From Hygrophila difformis (taxonomy: Eukaryota > Streptophyta > Magnoliopsida > Lamiales > Acanthaceae), in the NCBI GenBank assembly GCA_030278955.1, contig JAOANR010000014.1, positions 31,013,453 to 31,077,452 of the forward strand: 64,000 nt of DNA, in the 5' to 3' direction. The position numbers were made by a program, and so were the translations under genes. A model generated the notes under the pieces. The model was not told the DNA's origin. It did no database searches and saw only the letters and a list, made by a program, of their open reading frames with translations. Numbering within the stretch: position 1 is the first letter of the stretch; every line of letters begins with the position of its first letter. Of the stretch, positions 19,645 to 29,775 are shown piece after piece.

Positions 19645-20775
19645 ATGGAATTTTCCGAATTATTCAGCTTTTTCATCATCCTCAAGGGATCCTTCCTCCT
19701 CCTCCCCAAAATTTGTAAATTCACCGTCCCAACCACGGCCATTTCCGTCGTCCTACCTTCCTTCTTCTTCCTTCTCTACCGCTTCTTCGACAAAGTGATT
19801 ATGGATATGGCTTTCAGTTAGGGGAAGATCTACATGTAGTTTAGGGGTAGCACATGACACCACTTAAATTGATAAAATTGCTATTTTAAAGTAGAACTTT
19901 TTTTACATTTAGCTAGATTATACGTGGTGACACCACTTAATTTTGATGGTGACACCAAAACATTTCATTTCAACCAAGTTTTCGTCTATAGTTTTGTGTC
20001 GTAATTACCATCCCTAATTAAAATATAGCTTCCACTATTTTTTGGGACATCACTTAAAAAATTTTCTGGATCCGTCACTGCTTTCAGTGAGCAGGAATCC
20101 AAGTTCTACTTCATGTACATAATCCTAATGTTCATTTCTGAATTGATTCTCTTCGTGCTCTTGTTCGTAGCACTCAAGTATTCTGGAATCTTGGCGACCA
20201 GCTGCAGCATACACAGGTTTGACTATATCCCTTCAGATCTCCTGTCCACAGTCAGAGAGGCAGCGAAATGACCAAAGTGGAGCGCCTACATGTCCGTAAA
20301 GTCCGCAATCGGCGGTGTTTTGGTCGTCGGTTTGACACACTCTGTAATCTTCATGGATCTGATCAATCCTATCACTATAGGTCTACTGATCGTCCTCTGG
20401 GTGGGATTTTTTATTATTAGCCTTATATCGTCTATCGGACACGTTCTGGTCCGCGTTGTATCGATTCTTGAAGAAACTAGCAACGCAGTCGAGAGAAGCG
20501 AACATCTTGTGGAAGGGCAGAGATCGAAGGTTTTTATGTGGAGCTTGTTTATGAACATTCTGATGTGTGGATGTTTCTTGGTTTTCTGGATGATAATTGG
20601 GGATAAAGAGTACATGAATTTCACTGGTCTGTTTCTGGTGATCGCTTTTCCGGTATTCAATATATCTGCGTCGACAATGCTCACCGTGTTATACTTTCAG
20701 TGTAAGAAGAATCGCGGTGAGGAAACAGATGCGTTTGGGCTGTTCCATTACACTAAACTGCCTTTCACTGCCTAA
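19645..20775 (+). pseudogene. Host-type multi-pass membrane protein, disrupted by a MITE and a stop
   Basis: The ATG at 19645 (context AGCCATGG) starts a hydrophobic coding sequence: a segment at about residues 5-20, one at 33-47, then the MITE at 19819-20079 after residue 58. Without the insert, reading resumes in frame at GCTTTCAGT and gives a further membrane segment (YIILMFISELILFVLLFVAL). An in-frame TGA at 20269 follows. After it the frame is open to 20775, with three or four more hydrophobic segments (for example IGLLIVLWVGFFIISLI and VFMWSLFMNILMCGCFLVFW). Total about 290 residues and about six membrane spans. I do not recognise the family. The TGA is consistent with C-to-T change of a CGA codon. 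No introns are apparent. Confidence 0.62.
19819..20079. mobile_element. MITE N1 inserted in the membrane protein gene
   Basis: 261 bp flanked by a perfect 9-bp duplication GCTTTCAGT (19810-19818 and 20080-20088). Its start (TAGGGGAAGATCTACATG) and inverted end (AGTGACGGATCC) share a short GATC-containing inverted core. A second copy is at 46854-47120. The 9-bp TSD suggests a Mutator-type element. It adds a stop directly after residue 58 of the host gene. Confidence 0.8.
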
Positions 20776-20807
20776 ATTGGCCTTCGCAAGCCTGGGCTAT
20801 AATTTCA

Positions 20808-20987
20808 AATTTTTTTTTTTTTGGATGAGTCATTTAAGGCCTGAAAAGGGGTGGTGGGAGCCCTGCCACACAATTACAAAGGGGAATTAAAGGGAGGGAT
20901 AGGGGGCCGGGCGGGGGTGGGAAATCAAACCTCTAACCTTCCGTTGGAAGTGAAGAAACTTAACCACTTGGGCTAAGTCCTCGGCTG
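20808..20987 (-). mobile_element. tRNA-derived SINE, copy 2
   Basis: On the minus strand it reads GCCCAAGTGGTTAAG (pol III A-box region), then GGTTTGATTTCC (B-box, one change from GGTTCGATTCC), a CCCCCTATCCCTCCC body, and a 3' A-run. It is flanked by TAATTTCA at 20800-20807 and 20988-20995. Similar along its length to the copy at 25261, in opposite orientation. Confidence 0.8.
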
Positions 20988-20995
20988 TAATTTCA

Positions 20996-21709
20996 TTTAT
21001 AATGATTTGTAACAGTTAAGAGCATAAGTGTATCCACCAAGTATGCTATTACATATAATATTTTATTCATTATTTTGTCGATATACTATGCATGGTTGGT
21101 CAATGCTTGGCTTCCAAGAAAAAAATTTCGAAAGAAATTAATTGTTTAAATAGGTGAAAATTTGGTTAGAGATCAACGTCTGAAAAGGTGGTTGACTAAA
21201 GTTTCAACCTTGAAGTGGTTAATGTTGTGTATAGTTAAAAATGAAATTATTGAATCTTCAATCAATTATGTAACGACGATTGGAAGATTGAAACAGACTG
21301 GAAATAAATATTAATAATTCTTTTGAATATAATGCGATACTCGATATAATAACAAAAAAACGAGGATTCAAAGGCCAAATCAGTTGATGAATGTCGGCGA
21401 ATAAAGGATGGCCAAAATGGGAAGATGCATTATAGTTTTAGTTAAACTCGTTTTCCAAACTATGAGTCTTTGGACTCATTGACCAAACATCTGAAATGGA
21501 CCAAAAACCATGAAATGTGTCAAACCGGCGGCCACATATGGGTGTGTGTGAGGAAAGAAAATGAAAATTATGAAATCGTCATATATAAAGAGAGGCCTCG
21601 TAGCCTAATATTTTTCTCCGTAGTACATGAAAAACTTGATATGTGTGTAATGGATGTTGTTACATATCTCTATGGCTATCTTGAATATATTTATATAAAA
21701 TCCCTATAG
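20996..21709. other. Intergenic, nothing recognised
   Basis: AT-rich sequence. A 79-codon open stretch at 21470-21709 has no recognisable domain and no supporting context, so I do not call it a gene. Confidence 0.35.
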
Positions 21710-21832
21710 TAGGGGTGTAAACGAGCCGAGCGTTGACCGAACTCCTTCGAGCTGATCGTTGACCGAGCTTAGACAGAATCGACCCGAGCTCGAACAATAT
21801 CATTTTAATTCTCATAATAACTTATAAAGATA

Positions 21833-21869
<37 letters not shown>

Positions 21870-21870
21870 A
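21710..21870 (+). mobile_element. Truncated hAT-type element end and (TATC)n microsatellite
   Basis: TAGGGGTGTAAACGAGCCGA at 21710 is a typical plant hAT MITE terminus followed by degenerate GAGCT-type repeats to about 21800. The matching right end is absent. It runs into a (TATC)n microsatellite at about 21835-21870. Confidence 0.55.
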
Positions 21871-22236
21871 CTATCATAAATCCTGTAAGCATATTTTATT
21901 GTACTGACTATATTATCCTTTTAAGTTATAATTAATCTATTTATAAAAATTACTATATTTTATGGGTTCAAAGAGTAATTATACCTCAAATACATGCATA
22001 TCTATCATAAATATACATATTAAAGGTTTAGAAAGTAAAATCACTTCATCCTAAAATTTCATGACCATAGGATTGAAAATCTATTAATCTCCACCATTTA
22101 TTCCTATTATTAGAATATAATATAATAAATCTTGAAAACATAATTTTATTATGATACCTATATTGCCCTTTTAAATCATAATTATTTTTCTTTATAAAAA
22201 TATATATATATATATGACGGGTTTAAACAGTAAAAA
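21871..22236. repeat. Diverged AT-rich tandem duplication
   Basis: The block around 21878-21970 (ATAAATCCTGTAAGCATA, then TTTTAAGTTATAATTA) recurs with divergence at about 22120-22215 (ATAAATCTTGAAAACATA, then TTTTAAATCATAATTA). It includes a short (TA)n run. No element ends are visible. Confidence 0.4.
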
Positions 22237-23050
22237 AGAGCAATTACTATTTTATACCCCTAAATTTTATCAATATGCCCATCTATGACCTTGAACTTTT
22301 TTTGTGGCAAAATATATACTCCAACTATCATAACTTGGACAAAATTAAACTTCCGTCAAAATTTAACGTTAACTCCAATTTTGACTGTTAAGTGCAAGGA
22401 CAAAATGGGTCCGATCATAATTTTTTTTTCGTAATTTAAGGAAGATATTAACCTGTAAATCTCAAGAGGACATGAAAAAAAGGTAAATCTTGTGAAAGTC
22501 ATAGACTGGAGCCCTTCCTCCGGTAAATTCATTCACATCAATTGAAGTATCTTCTTGATCCATCAACTGCGAGAATGTGTTTTATTGTCTTCGGATCAAT
22601 TGATTTCAGATGTCGACCAAATCGTAAATCAGAAAGGTGATTTTGAGATTTGAGGGAGTACAGTGTTCGCGAATTCAGAGAAATGGGTAATACCACATAG
22701 GGTTGCACAGAAGGTTGCCGTGCCAAACTGGTCGTGGAGGTCAAGAGGTGGATGACAAAGGAATGGACAGAGATGCTCGGGTTTTTGGGTCGGGTGGGAG
22801 AGGTTAAACAGGTTAAGGAGTACGTCCGGTAAAAATGGGAGAGTGAAGATGAAGATGACGAAAAATATTAATGGACCCATTTAGCCTTTGCAATTAACGG
22901 CCAGAATGATGTTAATATTAAATTTGGACGGAAATATGATTTTTTTTTCCAAATTACAATAGTTGGGGTGTATTTTTTACCACAAAAAAAGTTTAAGTAC
23001 ATAGAGGGTCATATTGATATAATTTAGGGGTATACAATGGAAATTACTCT
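22237..23050. mobile_element. Mutator-type MITE M2 (about 814 bp, long inverted repeats)
   Basis: The left end (GAGCAATTACTATTTTATAC at 22238) and the inverted right end (AGAGTAATTTCCATTGTATA) match over about 100 bp, including CCCCTAAATT, ACTTTTTTTGTGG and CCAACTAT. The interior has no transposase. A TSD is not clear; both flanks are A-rich. Confidence 0.7.
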
Positions 23051-23233
23051 AAAGAAAATACATAAACAAATCTTTAAATAAATATATACACCATTTTGAC
23101 TAAAAATATTTTGGAGTATAAAAATTTAACTTTTTATTGTAAATTTTTTTCTAAAACACTACATATTATACATAAAATAAAAAATATTTCATCAGTAAGA
23201 AAAATTCAATATACTATTTTATGTAAATAAAAT

Positions 23234-23526
23234 GGAAAAAAATCCATTTAGTCCAATAAGTTTTTTCAATTTCCAAAATCATCACACAAATATCAAATTA
23301 GACGAACCCGTCCAGACCCCGGTTTTTTTGCTAATTTTCGCCGAACCAGTCCTATAACTATCCTAATGGAGGGATGAGTTCGGCGATGATTGGCAAAAAA
23401 AAACGGGGTTCATGGACGGGTTGGGCGAAAATTATGGTAGTTAGTGGACGGATTCGTCTAATTTGATATTTGTGGGACTGTTTCGGAAATTTTTTAAAAT
23501 TATGAGACGATATGAGTTTTTTATCC
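23234..23526. mobile_element. MITE M3 with long inverted repeats
   Basis: Starts GGAAAAAAATCCATTTAGTC; the inverted right end starts GGATAAAAAACTCATATCGT. Both continue to an identical ACAAATATCAAATTAGACGA. Flanks TAAATAAAAT and TAATAAAAAT resemble a decayed 9-10 bp duplication, as expected for a Mutator-type MITE. Confidence 0.72.
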
Positions 23527-23609
23527 TAATAAAAATTAATATGATCATGATAATTTATCTTTTATATATATTTTTATTAGTCATTAATCAACATGCATAA
23601 TTATTAAAA

Positions 23610-23865
23610 CTCCCTCATTTTTTTAAAGGTTACGTTCGCATAGTAATTACTATTAATTGAGTAGCTTTAATTCAACTTTTTAACACAATTATATAAGATA
23701 AAATATAGTCAAGTGAGATCTTGTTGGATTCGTCTAATCGCATAGATTTAGAATATCAAATTTTTATAATTTTTACTTTTATACAATTTGAAGTATTACG
23801 CATTAAAAATGTGTAGTATTTGGTTGCGTGAAACATGAAATGTAACCTTTAAAAAACGGAGGGAC
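23610..23865. mobile_element. Stowaway-like MITE S1 (older copy)
   Basis: Ends CTCCCTCATTTTTTT and, inverted, CCCTCCGTTTTTTA are the standard plant CTCCCTCCGTT termini. The interior matches S2 (50227-50486), for example TTGAGTAGCTTTAATTCAA and GTCAAGTGAGATCTTGTT. The TA duplication is no longer intact. Confidence 0.75.
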
Positions 23866-23888
23866 TGTTACTTTTATATTAATATAAT

Positions 23889-24243
23889 GGGAAAAAGCCA
23901 AAATCATTCCATAACTTTCGTGTGTTTCTCAAAAATGGTCCCATAATTGTGCACTACACTTAATCATCTAATGAGTTTGCTAATCCTCACCCAAATGATC
24001 CCATCCGAGGTTAATGATATCCCAGGCTGACGTGTCGCAAGGATTAAGGGGTTAATTATGGGATCATTTGAGAAATGGACGAAAGTTGAGGGATGATTAA
24101 CCCATTAACCCTCGCAATTAACCTCCGATGGGATCATTTGGGCGAGGATTAGCAAACATATTGGATGGATTAAGTGAAGTGCACAATTATGGGACCATTT
24201 GAGACACACACGAAAGTTGTGGGATGATTTTGGCTTTTTTTCC
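23889..24243. mobile_element. Mutator-type MITE M1 with an intact TSD
   Basis: 355 bp, nearly all inverted repeat. Left arm GGGAAAAAGCCAAAATCATT and inverted right arm GGAAAAAAAGCCAAAATCAT stay similar for about 150 bp (CTTTCGTGTGT, GGTCCCATAATTGTGCAC, CAAATGATCCCATC). Flanked by TTAATATAAT on both sides (23879-23888 and 24244-24253). A 9-10 bp TSD and long arms indicate a Mutator-derived MITE. Confidence 0.85.
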
Positions 24244-24280
24244 TTAATATAATATATATCATCAACATATTTTTTGCAGG

Positions 24281-24806
24281 TACCCGAACCCGACATTAGT
24301 AGATTGGGTCGGGTATCGGGTTTTGCAAATGCACCCGAATAACCCGATCGTTCTTTTTTAAAAAAACAAAAATATTTTATTTTATATTTAAAAAATGTCT
24401 ATCTTTTCTTGTTCCACAATACATAACATACACAGAGAGTATTTGTTTTTTAGCATTCCTAATTCTATAATTTTATGCAAACTAAAAAAGTAAACTCTCA
24501 ATCCCTACTCTGTTCGAAAAATTAATATCCAATTATTCTTGTCTGTTATTTTGTCAATGAATGAATATGATTCTCATATTTTTTTTTTGTAAATTGGAAA
24601 GCATGATTTACCATAGTCTCTTTAATATTTTTTTAATTTATTTTTAAAAAATGGTTTTTTCTTAATTTTGTTTTTTAAAAAAATGTGGGTACCTGACCCG
24701 ATTGTCGGGTACCCACCAATGTCGGGTAATGGTCGGGTAAGTCATTTTTTCTACCCGAACCCGTCTAACCCGAACTCACAAAACCCGACCCCGACGCCTA
24801 CCCCTA
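24281..24806 (-). mobile_element. hAT-type element H4, GGGT-repeat type, one end preserved
   Basis: On the minus strand it begins TAGGGGTAGGCGTCGGGG at 24806 and continues with degenerate CGGGTT/CGGGTA units. An AT-rich centre follows, then more such units to about 24281. The far terminus and TSD are not recognisable. Confidence 0.6.
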
Positions 24807-25522
24807 TAGAAGCTATCTATGCGGGAACCAAGTCCCAGCAACATCTGCTGCCAACAGAGGCTCGACATGATCCGAAGGAAACGCTCACGTTGTATAAAAC
24901 AACTCACTATTGTTTTATAAGTATATAATAGATTTCATCGTTATATTACTCTATTTATATGTAATCAATCGTATATGTAAATATTAAAAAACTTATGTCG
25001 TCCATAATTAAAAATAATAATTACTTTTGTAATAAGCAAATATTTATTTGTCAAAATGTATTTCGATTTAGTTATATTATTACTTGAAAATGTTGCTATG
25101 AAATGGATTTGGTTACTAAAAGAATTATGCGACATAAAATCTATTTTGTAGTGATAAAAAAATCGTAGCCACTAAAATTAAACATTTAGAAACAAAATTA
25201 TTTTGTAACTACAAAGACCGGTAATTCTAATAAAAGTTATTTGTAGTTAAATGATTAGTCCAAGTGGTTAAGTGTCTTGACTTCCAATGGAAGGTTGGAG
25301 GTTCGATTCCCACCGGCCCCCTATCCCTCCCCTTTATTCCCCTTGGTAATTGTGTGGCATGCGCTCCCACCACCCCTTTCCCAAGCCTTCAATGGCTCAT
25401 CAAAAAAAAAATGATTAGTCACAACATTTATAGTAACAACATCAGGCGACGAAGTTTTAGGCGACGACTTCAATAAAATTTCATCGCCAAATTCGTGGCC
25501 TTCCTATGAATTTCTTGTAGTG
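24807..25522 (-). mobile_element. CACTA-type end, non-autonomous fragment
   Basis: On the minus strand CACTACAAGAAATTC starts at 25522, the typical terminus of plant CACTA MITEs. Subterminal TTCGTCGCC-like blocks follow (GTCGCCTAAAACTTCGTCGCC). The other end was not found; the left boundary shown is only the limit of neighbouring H4. A SINE has inserted inside it. Confidence 0.5.
25261..25408 (+). mobile_element. tRNA-derived SINE, copy 1
   Basis: Contains TAGTCCAAGTGGTTAAG (A-box region, partly in the TSD), GGTTCGATTCCCACC (perfect B-box), the CCCCCTATCCCTCCCC body and a terminal A-run. Flanked by AATGATTAGTC on both sides (25250-25260 and 25410-25420). Tail and body match the copy at 20808, inverted. 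Confidence 0.85.
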
Positions 25523-25794
25523 AACCCAGTGACCAATATTTTTATTGTCATTGTTAAAGTGACAATTTTCTTCTATATAGCAGATTAGTGCGTCTAATGT
25601 AGTTGGCGTGGCACCACCATCCACTGCCACATCAGCGTTAATTTTCATTAGGGATGGATGAGATAGATTTGGCTAAGATTAGCATAGTTACTGAATAAAT
25701 TGGGTTAATTCATTTCTTTTGGGATAATTTGAAAAACAACCAAAATTACGGGGCTATTAGGTTTTTTTTCCCAAAAAAAATATTCCAATGGCGG

Positions 25795-26277
25795 GAGCAT
25801 AACTATTGAACAATTGCCTCGGAAGGTCCTTTATTGTTTTATTGTGAACTCCACAAACAGGAAATAACATCAACCTCCTCTAACCTGTACAAGTCTAGTC
25901 TGGACAACTTGAAAACACGTAAAGACACAAAATGAACAATAATGATGATAACCGTAGAATTTTTGAGGAATGAAATCTCTATTTGGATTGAACAGTGTTG
26001 AAAGAGTTACAAGAATTGCAAAATGGAAATTACAGAAATAAAATAAAGCTGTAAAGGAATTGAAGACAGAACGCAGTAAATGAAATGAAATGCGGAATGA
26101 AAGTACTACAGAAAGTAAAATAAAAATAAAATGCGGCTTCTGAGAAGAGTTGAGGTGTCTGCAATGGAGGCCTTCTTCCGGTATTTATAGGGGAATTCCT
26201 ATGTGGACCGGACTATTAATTGGGCCGATATGTAATGGGCCTCAATCTTGTGGGCTTAAACAATTGGTGGGTCAACA
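25795..26277 (-). repeat. 3' LTR of gypsy element G
   Basis: On the minus strand a purine run (GCGCGAGGGGGC, 26278-26290) is followed at 26277 by TGTTGACCCACC, a typical LTR start. Then come TATAAATA (26189-26182), CCTCCATTGCAGACACCTC and a T-rich leader region. The LTR 3' end near 25795 is approximate. A TSD could not be set. Confidence 0.6.
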
Positions 26278-26399
26278 GATGCCCCCTCGCGCAATTTATC
26301 TGATTAGGATTTCCAAAGATAAATATGCGCGTTCAACCTGTGCCTGGCTATTTAAATCTTTATAAAAAGCTATCAACCCCACAAGACACACTTTTTTCT

Positions 26400-27339
26400 T
26401 TTTTTTTTTTTAAATCTTGCCGCCACTTGCCATCGACTTCTGTCAGGCTTGTCGTCGTCTTGTTTGTCTAGTGACAGAGCTCTCTGTCTGCCACCCAAAA
26501 ATCATCACGCCTGCCGCCCATCTGTCTGCCCGTGTTGCCGGATCACACTTTCCGCCACCATCTAGCGCCCGACCGCCGTATACCAGTGCCCGACCGCCGT
26601 ATACCAGTGCCCGGCCGCCGTCGTTTGAACGCTCCAGCCGCAGTGGGACAGCTTCAGTAGCCGTTCGAGCCTCAGCCGCCACCTCGGTGCTTCTGGCTGC
26701 CGCAGCATGACCTCAGCCGCTGTGGCATTGTCCCCAGCCGCCATTGCCTCGCTCGTGGCCGCCGTCCGCTAGCCGCCGTCGCCTATTGCCCAGCCGCCAT
26801 TGGCTTCCAGGATGCCAATGCGATCCGCCAGGCCATAAGCCAGCCGCCAGCATTTCCTCTCCGGCAGCCATTCGTGCCTCTGGCCGCCGCAACCTGTCCA
26901 GCCACCATTCGCCTGAGTCCAACTGCCGAGCGTCGCCAGTCTCCATCCAGGTCGCCAGCCGCCGTCTGCCCATCTAATCAGCCGCGATTTGAATCACTCG
27001 AGGCAGCATTTGCATCACTCTAGGCAACGTTCGCATCACTCCAGGTACCATTCACATTACTCCAGGGACTATTCGCATCCCTCCAGACACTATTCCATCA
27101 CTCCAGCATTCATATTGAGCCAACCGTCGTGGAGCCAGGCCTAGACTCAGCAGCCGTGGCATCATCCCCAGCCGCCATTTTAAGTTGGGAGCCGCCAACC
27201 ATAACACCAATAGCCGCGAGGACTCTCATAAGCCGCTGTTTCCATCAAGGAGGCCAGTCGTTGTCCTCATCTTCATCAGCTGCCGCTGGGACTTCTTTTA
27301 CCACCATCATAGCAGTCATCAACAGTGTCACAACCACCA
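26400..27339 (-). other. GC-rich low-complexity internal region of element G
   Basis: GC-rich, with many AGCCGCC and GGCGGCT units, then CATCACTCCAG-type repeats at about 26990-27110. Open frames of 60-100 codons on both strands are by-products of the composition. It sits between the G LTR and the gag remnant. No retroviral domain is visible. Confidence 0.4.
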
Positions 27340-27895
27340 TGTTGGCCGCTTGGAGGGCTTGGAGGCCATGACGGCCTTTTGGAGGCCAAGACAGCTGGAG
27401 GCCTTAGAGGCCATAGCAGCCTCTTGGAGGCGTTATAAGCCTTGATAGCCTCTTGAAGGCGTCGGCCTCTTGGAGGCCAATACGGCCTCTTGAAGGTCTT
27501 AGAGGCCAAGGCAGCCTCTTGGAGTCCTTAGAGGCCATGACGACCTCGTAAAGGCTTATAGGCCATGTGGCCTCTTAGAGTAGCCATGATGACCTCTTGA
27601 AGGCTTAGAGGTCAAGACAACCTCTTGAAGGCCTTAGAGGTCATGGCACCTCTTAGATGCCTTATAGGCCACGACAGTCTCTTGGAAGCTAAGGCGGCCT
27701 CTTGAAGGTCTTAGAGGTCATGGCAGCCTCCTGGAGGCCAAGACGGCCTCTTGAAGGCCAGGTCATGGCGGCCTCTTGTAGGCCAAGGTGGATTCTGGAA
27801 GGCCTTAGAGGCCATGATGGCTTCTTCGAAGCCAAGGGCCTCTTGAAGGCCAAGGCGGCCTCTTGAAGGCCATGGCGACCTCTTAGAGTCCGTCG
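27340..27895. repeat. GGCCTC/GAGGCC palindromic array in element G
   Basis: About 25 degenerate units of GGCCTCTTGGAGGCC and variants (GGCCTTAGAGGCC, GCAGCCTCTTGGAGG). Each is a short inverted repeat, GGCCTC facing GAGGCC around TTG or TTA. It is tandem and irregular, with ATGACGG or AAGGCGG spacers. Confidence 0.75.
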
Positions 27896-27903
27896 AGGGT
27901 GTT

Positions 27904-28473
27904 CTAGCCTGGGTTGTTTCCACCAAGGATCATTGCAGCCACCCTCGTTGGTTCGTTTTCCTCTATACCGAATTTCACTTCTTTCAAATAAGTCCCTTGT
28001 AGAGGCTGACGCTTCACATCTTGTTTCCCAAGGAAATTTTCCAAGCAGGCCGCCTTCTCGGCTAGCTGGGCAAGGTCATTGGAGTCATGTACAATTAAAT
28101 GTTCTTTTAATTTAGGCACCATATTTGCCACTGCGATGTTGGCTATCTCCCTATCAGGGACAACCATTGTGCACCGACCTTTAAGCCGTTACGGCCTATT
28201 AATAAATGTACTTTCCGCCTCGTCGGCAAACTGTTTAGTATTATTGAGGTCTGCAAGACTGATCTGTGTTAGTGGTGTGTAGAACCTGCCATGAAATGCT
28301 CTTTCTAGATCGGCCCAGTTTTGGATAAAGTTAGGCCGCCAGGATGCATACCATGCGAAGGCGAATCCAGTGAGGGATGAGTTGAATAGTCTCAACTTCA
28401 GCCAATTGTTGGCCGCCGCTTCACCACACTGGGCTGTGAATCGGCCCACATGCTCCACAGTGGACTTGCCATT
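27904..28473 (-). pseudogene. gag of gypsy element G, split by element B
   Basis: The minus-strand frame has a retrotransposon gag domain: ANNWLKLRLFNSSLTGFAF, WYASWRPNFIQNWADLERAF, HGRFY, ISLADLNNTKQ, then an in-frame stop at about 28190. It continues in frame RLKGRCTMVVPDREIANIAV, DLAQLAEKAACLE, ending at 27904 before any zinc knuckle. The upstream side is cut exactly at 28474 by the 3' end of element B, so B inserted into this gag. The missing N-terminal part is not found elsewhere in the window. Gag forms the particle in a live element; this copy is dead. Confidence 0.8.
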
Positions 28474-29208
28474 TGAAACTTTTGACAATTTCCCACTATA
28501 TGAGTATTTTCTGAAGAATAATAATCCCGGTTTAATTTTATTTAATGAAACCAAATTATGAAGATGGAGTTGGGATTAGGGATATGTTTATAGGTTGTCA
28601 CGTTTTTATATACTCATGTAGGAAACTGTGCCCCTGAAAGCGCACGGTGTCAAAAATTGCAGTAATTTATAGTAAGACCGGATCGTTCACTGGAGGATGT
28701 GCGATAGAAGCAGGGCCCACGTCGTTTACTAAGATTTTCCACTCGGTTACTCGTTTCAGGTTTTGCATTGGTTTCTAACAACTACTTGACAATAAATTAA
28801 ACTATACTATGAAAGCAATTAAAGATTATCCTATAAAGCATGGTAAATTAGGCTATAAAGCAATTAAATCTATTCTGAGAAAGCAATAGAACTATTCTAA
28901 GAAAGCGATTGAAATTATTCTATGAAAGCAGATTTAAAATGTGACAGAAGGGACATGAAGGAAATAAGAAAGATTGGACAAGATTCAGATGAGACACAAT
29001 TAAACTTCCATTTTTGTTACACAGATCTTTGGTTGGGATAATTCATCAGTTAGCTAACTCTCATGCTTTCTAGACTATGTTCCCTTTAACAGACAGGTAC
29101 TTACAGTCATAATTTACATGCTCTTAAGACCTCAACATCTAAGATACCACAGATTAATAATTGCCTCTGCTGAGGTATGTTATTCCTCCATGGTGGATAA
29201 GCAACACC

Positions 29209-29775
29209 TAGGGGTGATAACGAGTCGAGTCGAGCTCGAGTAGTGGGGTACTCGAGCTTGACTTGACTGCATTTTTTAGCTACTCGAGCTCGAGCTCGAG
29301 CTCGAGTCGAGTAGTTGAGCTCAAGCTCGAGCTCGACTCGACTCGAGTTCGAGTTCGAGCTCGAGTAGCTCGAGTAATTTTTTTTTTTTAACCGAGTCGA
29401 GTAGTCGAGCTACTCGAGCTCGATTTTTTATTTTTTATTTTTTTGTCGGTCTCGAGCTCGAGTCGAGTACTCGAGCTTATCGAGTATTTTTTTTTATTTT
29501 TTTGCATTTTTCTTATAAAATTAAAAAAAATTAAAAAAATTTACAAAAGAAAAAGAAAACGAGTCGAGTACTCGATACTCGACTCGACTACTCGACTCGA
29601 GTCGAGTACTCGACTCGAGTTCGAGTATCATATACATAGGCTCGTGCTCGAGCTCGATACTCGAGTCTCCTACTCGACTACTCGACTCGACTCGAATTTT
29701 TCGAGTACGAGTCGAGTTTTTTCCGAGCCGAGTCCCGAGTCGAGTTCGAGTAGCTCTACTCGTTAATCACCCCTA
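29209..29775. mobile_element. hAT-type element H1 made of CGAGT/ACTCG repeats
   Basis: 567 bp with termini TAGGGGTGAT and ATCACCCCTA and a perfect 8-bp duplication GCAACACC (29201-29208, 29776-29783). The A and B LTR consensus shows a single GCAACACC at this site. The interior is almost only TCGAG/CTCGA words around an AT-rich centre and codes for nothing. Confidence 0.9.

Noticed and set aside
21470..21709. 79-codon plus-strand ORF
   Set aside because: No recognisable family and no supporting signals in AT-rich intergenic DNA.
22538..22880. Minus-strand open frames inside MITE M2
   Set aside because: Under 90 codons, overlapping each other, no known domain; M2 shows no transposase signature.
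25261..25330. A functional tRNA gene
   Set aside because: Box A and B are present but there is no complete cloverleaf; body, A-tail and TSD identify a SINE.
26417..27445. Open frames of 60-100 codons on both strands in the GC-rich region
   Set aside because: They follow from AGCCGCC and GGCCTC repeats; equal openness on both strands and repeat-like peptides argue against coding.
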